From NCBI GenBank assembly GCA_021820165.1, contig JAKADW010000073.1, positions 1-8,794 of the forward strand: a DNA stretch of 8,794 nucleotides, written 5' to 3'. Under the pieces are notes generated by a model, which had not been told where the DNA came from, did not search any database, and saw only the letters and a list, made by a program, of their open reading frames with translations. Within the stretch, counting starts at the first letter, position 1, and each line of letters starts with the position of its first letter. This DNA comes from Bacillota bacterium (GTDB lineage Bacteria > Bacillota_E > Sulfobacillia > Sulfobacillales > Sulfobacillaceae). Positions 6,277-8,794 of the stretch are shown one piece after another. Both the position numbers and the translations under genes were made by a program.

Positions 6277-6858
6277 ATGGGCTACTATCCGGTGATGGTG
6301 GATCTCGGACAACGGTCGGTTGTGGTTGTCGGCACCGGGTCCGAGGCCCTGGCCAAAATTGAGGGGCTTCTCGCCGCCGGTGCCCGCATTGAGGTTTTCG
6401 ATACCGTGTTAGAGGGGCCTGTCGCCGGCCTTATTACCCAGAGGGTCGTCTATACGCCGCGATTGCCTCGGAAAGAGGAGATCCGCGACCGGGCGCTTGT
6501 GATCGCGGCCCACCGGGATATGGATGTCAATCGCCAAGTGGCTCACATGGCCCAGCAAGCGGGTGCATTGTGGAACATCGTCGACCAGCCGGCTCTTTCC
6601 ACTTGCATCATGGTAAGCCAGCTACGGCGGGGCGACTTAGTGATTGGGGTTTCGACCAGCGGGAAGGCGCCGGGCCTTTCGCGCCGTATTCGCCTGGCGC
6701 TCGAGTCGCTTTTCGACGATCAATGGGACCAGCGGCTCAATGTTTTTCACGAGCGGCGGGAATCGATTCGGGCCCGCACCCATGGGGAGGCCCGCCGTTC
6801 TCTCATCTGCGAGGAAGAAGAGCGGGTCATGAAGGACTGGAAAGAAATGAGGAGGTGA
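6277..6858 (+). CDS. Precorrin-2 dehydrogenase (SirC/Met8p-like, siroheme synthesis)
   Basis: A 193-residue protein of the CysG N-terminal/Met8p/SirC family, which oxidises precorrin-2 to sirohydrochlorin with NAD and in Met8p and CysG also inserts iron. An N-terminal Rossmann region holds VVVVGTGSEALAKIEGLLAA (15-34); the usual G-G-G is here G-T-G. NIVDQPALSTCIM (100-112) matches the family N-x-V-D-x-P block, Asp103 being the counterpart of the catalytic Asp of Met8p and SirC. RRGDLVIGVSTSGKAPGLSR (117-136) is the second family signature. The rest is the helical dimer domain, with a charged tail. The ATG directly follows the sat stop. No separate SirB chelatase gene is nearby, so it may also act as ferrochelatase; that is inference. 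Confidence 0.88.
   Translation: MGYYPVMVDLGQRSVVVVGTGSEALAKIEGLLAAGARIEVFDTVLEGPVAGLITQRVVYTPRLPRKEEIRDRALVIAAHRDMDVNRQVAHMAQQAGALWNIVDQPALSTCIMVSQLRRGDLVIGVSTSGKAPGLSRRIRLALESLFDDQWDQRLNVFHERRESIRARTHGEARRSLICEEEERVMKDWKEMRR
6850..6858 (+). promoter_or_regulatory. Strong ribosome binding site for the TTG start of cobA
   Basis: AGGAGGTGA is complementary to the 16S rRNA 3' end over its full length and lies at ideal spacing from the TTG at 6863. It supports TTG as the true start although that codon is rare. It also overlaps the sirC TGA stop. Confidence 0.75.
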
Positions 6859-6862
6859 GGGA

Positions 6863-7615
6863 TTGGCCGGTACGGTATTTCTGGTGGGGGCTGGACCGGG
6901 CGATCCGGAGCTTCTGACGGTCAAAGCCGCGCGTGTGCTGGAGCGAGCCGATGTTGTCCTCTACGACCGTTTGATTTCCCCTGAAGTGCTGCGGCTAACG
7001 CGGCCGGGGGCTCTCTTAGAATGCGTGGGCAAGGCGCCATGTGGCCGCGGATGGACGCAAGACGATATCCATCGCGAACTCGTAACCATGGCCCAGCGAT
7101 TTCAGACGGTGGTGCGTCTGAAGGGCGGCGATCCATTTGTTTTTGGCCGTGGCGGAGAGGAAGCCTTGGCCTTATATCAAGCCGGCATTCCCGTAGAGAT
7201 TGTGGCGGGACTGTCCTCCGCCTTCAGTGCTCCTGCATTGGCGTTTGTGCCGGTCACCCATCGAGGCGTCAGTGCCTCGGTGTTCGTGGTGGAAGGCCAC
7301 GATCCGGATCGCCTGGAGTGGCCACTCCTTGCCCGAACGGAGGCCACCTTGGTGTTTCTGATGGCCGTTCAAGCCATGCCGGTGATTGCCAAGCGCCTCA
7401 TCGACTTAGGAAAGTCTTCAAGAACACCGGTGGCAATTATTGAACGAGCTTCGACGGCCGAGGAACGGGTGACCAAAACCACCTTGGGCGAAATATCCGG
7501 GGTCAGTCGATGGATCCGGAATCCGGCCGTGATCGTGGTGGGCAATACGGCCGCCGTATTGCCCACGAGCGAAGAACTTCGACAGGACATTCCCGGCGCC
7601 GTTTCTAACGAGTGA
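6863..7615 (+). CDS. cobA: Uroporphyrinogen-III C-methyltransferase (SUMT)
   Basis: A 250-residue enzyme that uses two S-adenosylmethionine to methylate uroporphyrinogen III at C2 and C7, giving precorrin-2 for siroheme (and B12). TVFLVGAGPGDPELLT (4-19) is the first SUMT signature, DVVLYDRLISPEVL (30-43) the next conserved block, and VRLKGGDPFVFGRGGEE (84-100) the second signature and main SAM loop. VTHRG (131-135) is the usual late motif. AGLSSAFSAPA (115-125) has Ala where the family normally has Pro-Gly. It is the short single-domain form, without a fused HemD or CysG dehydrogenase part; that activity is encoded by the gene just upstream. The start is TTG with a near-perfect ribosome binding site. 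It is the last gene of the operon and feeds the sulfite reductase cofactor. Confidence 0.92.
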   Translation: MAGTVFLVGAGPGDPELLTVKAARVLERADVVLYDRLISPEVLRLTRPGALLECVGKAPCGRGWTQDDIHRELVTMAQRFQTVVRLKGGDPFVFGRGGEEALALYQAGIPVEIVAGLSSAFSAPALAFVPVTHRGVSASVFVVEGHDPDRLEWPLLARTEATLVFLMAVQAMPVIAKRLIDLGKSSRTPVAIIERASTAEERVTKTTLGEISGVSRWIRNPAVIVVGNTAAVLPTSEELRQDIPGAVSNE

Positions 7616-7897
7616 CCATAGACAGAAACCACAACCCTACGAATCCCGCATCAGTTGATGCCCCCTTGGGGGCTGACTGCGACAAAGTCCGCGCGCAGCC
7701 GGGCGACGACAAGAAAAAACAAGCCTTCGGATTTTGGTGATTGATTGCTCGTTTTGAACTGCAAAGGTGAAATCGGATTACGTGATTGATTTGGCCGATG
7801 TCACGAGTTTGATAAGAGCAATTCTTAGGGTGGCCGGATCGTGATTCAGCCTAATATTCCGTTAGTCCGGGGTGCCTGAGAATACATTTGGGAGCAG
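7616..7897. other. 282-base stretch without a recognised gene downstream of cobA
   Basis: No coding sequence is convincing here. It holds one GC-rich hairpin (7652-7679), an A-run (about 7714-7721) and AT-richer DNA from 7735 on. A 25-codon GTG reading frame (7767-7844) is the longest visible start-to-stop frame checked by hand and has no ribosome binding site. No sigma-A promoter pair stands out. The drop in GC marks the end of the operon and may be a junction with foreign or decayed DNA. Confidence 0.5.
7652..7679 (+). terminator. GC-rich hairpin after cobA, possible operon end
   Basis: GCCCCC (7660-7665) and GGGGGC (7668-7673) pair around TT, with CAGT (7652-7655) and ACTG (7676-7679) extending the stem beyond an internal loop. 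It lies about 40 bases after the cobA stop. There is no T-run behind it, so it is not a textbook intrinsic terminator; it could stabilise the mRNA 3' end or support Rho-dependent ending. Confidence 0.4.
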
Positions 7898-8587
7898 ATG
7901 TCCGGCTGCCGGAAGTCCGTATGCGTGGTAGGCAGTGCTGGGTCGAGCGGGGCAACTGCACCCGCATCGAAAATTACTCCGTGTAAAAAACGCGGAAGCT
8001 CCGCCACGGGCGCCATCAGCACGCCCGGATGGAGTTGGCAGTTCGGCGGGTCCAACCACATTGCAGACATCGCGGCCAACTGGATCTTGGCCTGGCTCCA
8101 AGAGAAAAGTTGGGGGGCGGTGAGCGCCTCGGCGAATGCGGCGGATGCCAGTGCGCTGCGCGGCGCTTGGACCAACGGGATTACCGTCCTGCGCCAAGAT
8201 GGCGGAACCAATCACGTCCTCTGGCAGCCGGTCGCGATCCAAATCGGCACAGGCGGCCCGAACAACGCCTTCATTGTGCAGGTGTATGTGCGCAGCGTAA
8301 ACACTGCCGGCACGCCGACCTTGGCGCAAGGACTCACGGTGTCCGACGTCGACTATGGCGGCAATCAGGTCGGGTGGAATGCGCGCCAAAGCGTCAAAGC
8401 ACCCGCCGAATATGCCATGTTGGTTGCGGACATCAATATCCAGCCGAATTCGTCGACCCCGGTGACCGGGTGGGAACCGCAATTCATGCTGACGCCGATG
8501 GGAGCGACGACCACGGCGGTGCAAGCCTACGAGCAGCTGAGTTGGATTGGACTGGGCACCAAGGAAGGCGCCGCGACCTACCAATAA
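7898..8587 (+). CDS. Unrecognised protein, Gly/Ala/Thr/Asn-rich, probably beta-rich
   Basis: A 229-residue frame from ATG 7898 to TAA 8585-8587; the family is not recognised. From about residue 43 it looks like genuine protein: WSWQFGGSNHIADIAANWIL, then alternating hydrophobic strands (VLWQPVAIQIG, AFIVQVYVRSV, EYAMLVADINIQP, QFMLTPMG) and few charged residues. Such composition is usual in secreted, surface or phage structural proteins. The first 42 residues are unlike the rest: three Cys (4, 9, 28), many Gly/Ser/Ala and basic residues, no signal peptide and no membrane segment. The Shine-Dalgarno (GGGAG, three bases before ATG) is poor, and an in-frame TGA lies seven codons upstream. The real start may be elsewhere, or the 5' end may be broken. 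A 240-codon frame on the opposite strand is Arg/His/Gly-rich and looks like a shadow. Expression is uncertain. Confidence 0.55.
   Translation: MSGCRKSVCVVGSAGSSGATAPASKITPCKKRGSSATGAISTPGWSWQFGGSNHIADIAANWILAWLQEKSWGAVSASANAADASALRGAWTNGITVLRQDGGTNHVLWQPVAIQIGTGGPNNAFIVQVYVRSVNTAGTPTLAQGLTVSDVDYGGNQVGWNARQSVKAPAEYAMLVADINIQPNSSTPVTGWEPQFMLTPMGATTTAVQAYEQLSWIGLGTKEGAATYQ
7979..8009 (-). terminator. Intrinsic-terminator-like hairpin reading on the minus strand
   Basis: On the minus strand GCGGA (8004-8000), loop GCT, TCCGC (7996-7992) is followed by GTTTTTT (7991-7985), which has the form of an intrinsic terminator. Outer arms CCGTG (7979-7983) and CACGG (8005-8009) add further pairing. No minus-strand gene is recognised that it would end, and it lies inside the 5' part of the plus-strand frame. 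The stem is only 5 bp, so chance is possible. Confidence 0.35.
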
Positions 8588-8693
8588 ATTGGTTTAAGCG
8601 AGGGCAGAGTCGTGACCTCCGCCTACGGTGTGATGGGTCAACTACATCTACGATTTGCATTGGCTGGTGTGCTCTGTGAACACGGCACGCGCC

Positions 8694-8723
8694 AACCCGT
8701 AGCGGTGATGGCCGAGGGGTTTT
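8694..8723 (+). terminator. Weak terminator-like hairpin
   Basis: AACCC (8694-8698) pairs with GGGTT (8717-8721), followed by TT. CGG and CCG inside the loop can add a short inner stem. It lies about 110 bases after the TAA at 8587 and just before the AT-rich promoter region. The stem is short and the T-run brief, so the call is tentative. Confidence 0.25.
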
Positions 8724-8739
8724 AACCGTTTCATAAATC

Positions 8740-8769
8740 TTTACCTATAGTTATCCATGGTTGTATAAT
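8740..8769 (+). promoter_or_regulatory. Promoter candidate for a gene at the right edge
   Basis: A perfect TATAAT (8764-8769) has TTTACC (8740-8745, 4 of 6 to consensus) 18 bases upstream, inside an AT-rich stretch. Transcription would begin near 8775-8776, on or next to the ATG at 8776. Confidence 0.45.
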
Positions 8770-8775
8770 TTAGGT

Positions 8776-8794
8776 ATGAACCGGACACTTGTGG
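8776..8794 (+). CDS. Possible start of a gene cut by the right edge
   Basis: ATG at 8776 opens a frame reading MNRTLV before the window ends. The TATAAT box only six bases upstream leaves no room for a normal leader, and AGG two bases before the ATG is too close to act as a ribosome binding site. Either the mRNA is leaderless or the true start is outside the window. Basic openings of this kind occur in TnpB proteins of IS200/IS605-type elements, often with a promoter right before the ATG, but six residues cannot establish that. Confidence 0.3.

Larger units (their letters stand above)
8588..8775. other. Intergenic stretch after the unrecognised gene
   Basis: Directly after the TAA at 8585, the same frame stays open for another 45 codons up to TAA 8723-8725, with GTG at 8612 and ATG at 8633 but no clear ribosome binding site. 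The text contains LHLRFALAGVL and is not recognised. The last 50 bases are AT-rich and hold a promoter candidate. Confidence 0.4.

Noticed and set aside
7638..7695. Faint likeness to parts of a cobalamin riboswitch (GAATCC, then ACTGCGA, then AGCCGGGCGAC).
   Set aside because: The conserved GGTG core is missing, the distance to the B12-box-like part is far too short, and no B12-related gene follows. Rfam RF00174 covariance search would settle it.
7710..7736. A-run followed by CCTTCGG and TTTT, as a possible terminator after cobA.
   Set aside because: The pairable stem is only two GC pairs with a mismatch beside it, too weak to call.
7772..7805. Interleaved inverted repeats ATCGG/CCGAT and CGTGA/TCACG in pseudoknot order.
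   Set aside because: The loop crossing the first stem would be a single base, too short to span 5 bp; five-base arms are likely chance.
7862..8584. A 240-codon open frame on the minus strand opposite the orphan gene.
   Set aside because: The translation is Arg, His, Gly and Pro rich without regular hydrophobic patterns, as expected for the shadow of a GC-rich gene; the plus-strand frame looks much more protein-like.

Overview
The window looks like chromosomal DNA of a GC-rich Firmicute-type bacterium. Start codons are preceded by strong AAAGGAGG-like ribosome binding sites, GTG and TTG starts occur, and there is a Cys-rich DUF1540 protein, a family found mostly in Firmicutes. A ferredoxin-type sulfite reductase and an iron-sulfur APS reductase fit an organism such as Sulfobacillus, but that genus is an inference from gene content, not a database match.

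Left part (1-2727): an amino-acid/polyamine permease (APC superfamily) runs off the left edge on the minus strand. Upstream of it, in the same direction, is a UspA-type universal stress protein gene. A divergent region with two inverted repeats separates usp from a small plus-strand DUF1540 gene. That gene converges with a minus-strand DUF763 gene with only one base between the stop codons.

Centre (2728-7615): a compact plus-strand operon for assimilatory sulfate reduction and its cofactor. The order is ferredoxin-dependent sulfite reductase, APS reductase (cysH), ATP sulfurylase (sat), precorrin-2 dehydrogenase (sirC/met8-like) and uroporphyrinogen-III C-methyltransferase (cobA). Sat makes APS, CysH reduces APS to sulfite, and the sulfite reductase makes sulfide; CobA and the SirC-like protein supply siroheme to the sulfite reductase. 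No APS kinase and no flavoprotein subunit (CysJ) are seen. Genes overlap or abut (ATGA overlaps at sir/cysH and cysH/sat, zero gap at sat/sirC, four bases at sirC/cobA). A good sigma-A-like promoter (TAGACA, 17 bp, TATAAT) precedes the operon and overlaps a promoter candidate for the divergent DUF763 gene.

Right part (7616-8794): different in character. A 282-base non-coding stretch is followed by an unrecognised 229-residue open reading frame that is Gly/Ala/Thr/Asn rich with a likely beta-rich body. Its first ~110 bases carry three short hairpins, one of which reads as an intrinsic terminator on the opposite strand. The last 19 bases may open another gene, placed so close to a TATAAT box that its mRNA could be leaderless. 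No CRISPR array, tRNA, rRNA or complete insertion sequence was seen. I found no clear new biological system; the most unexplained part is 7860-8775.
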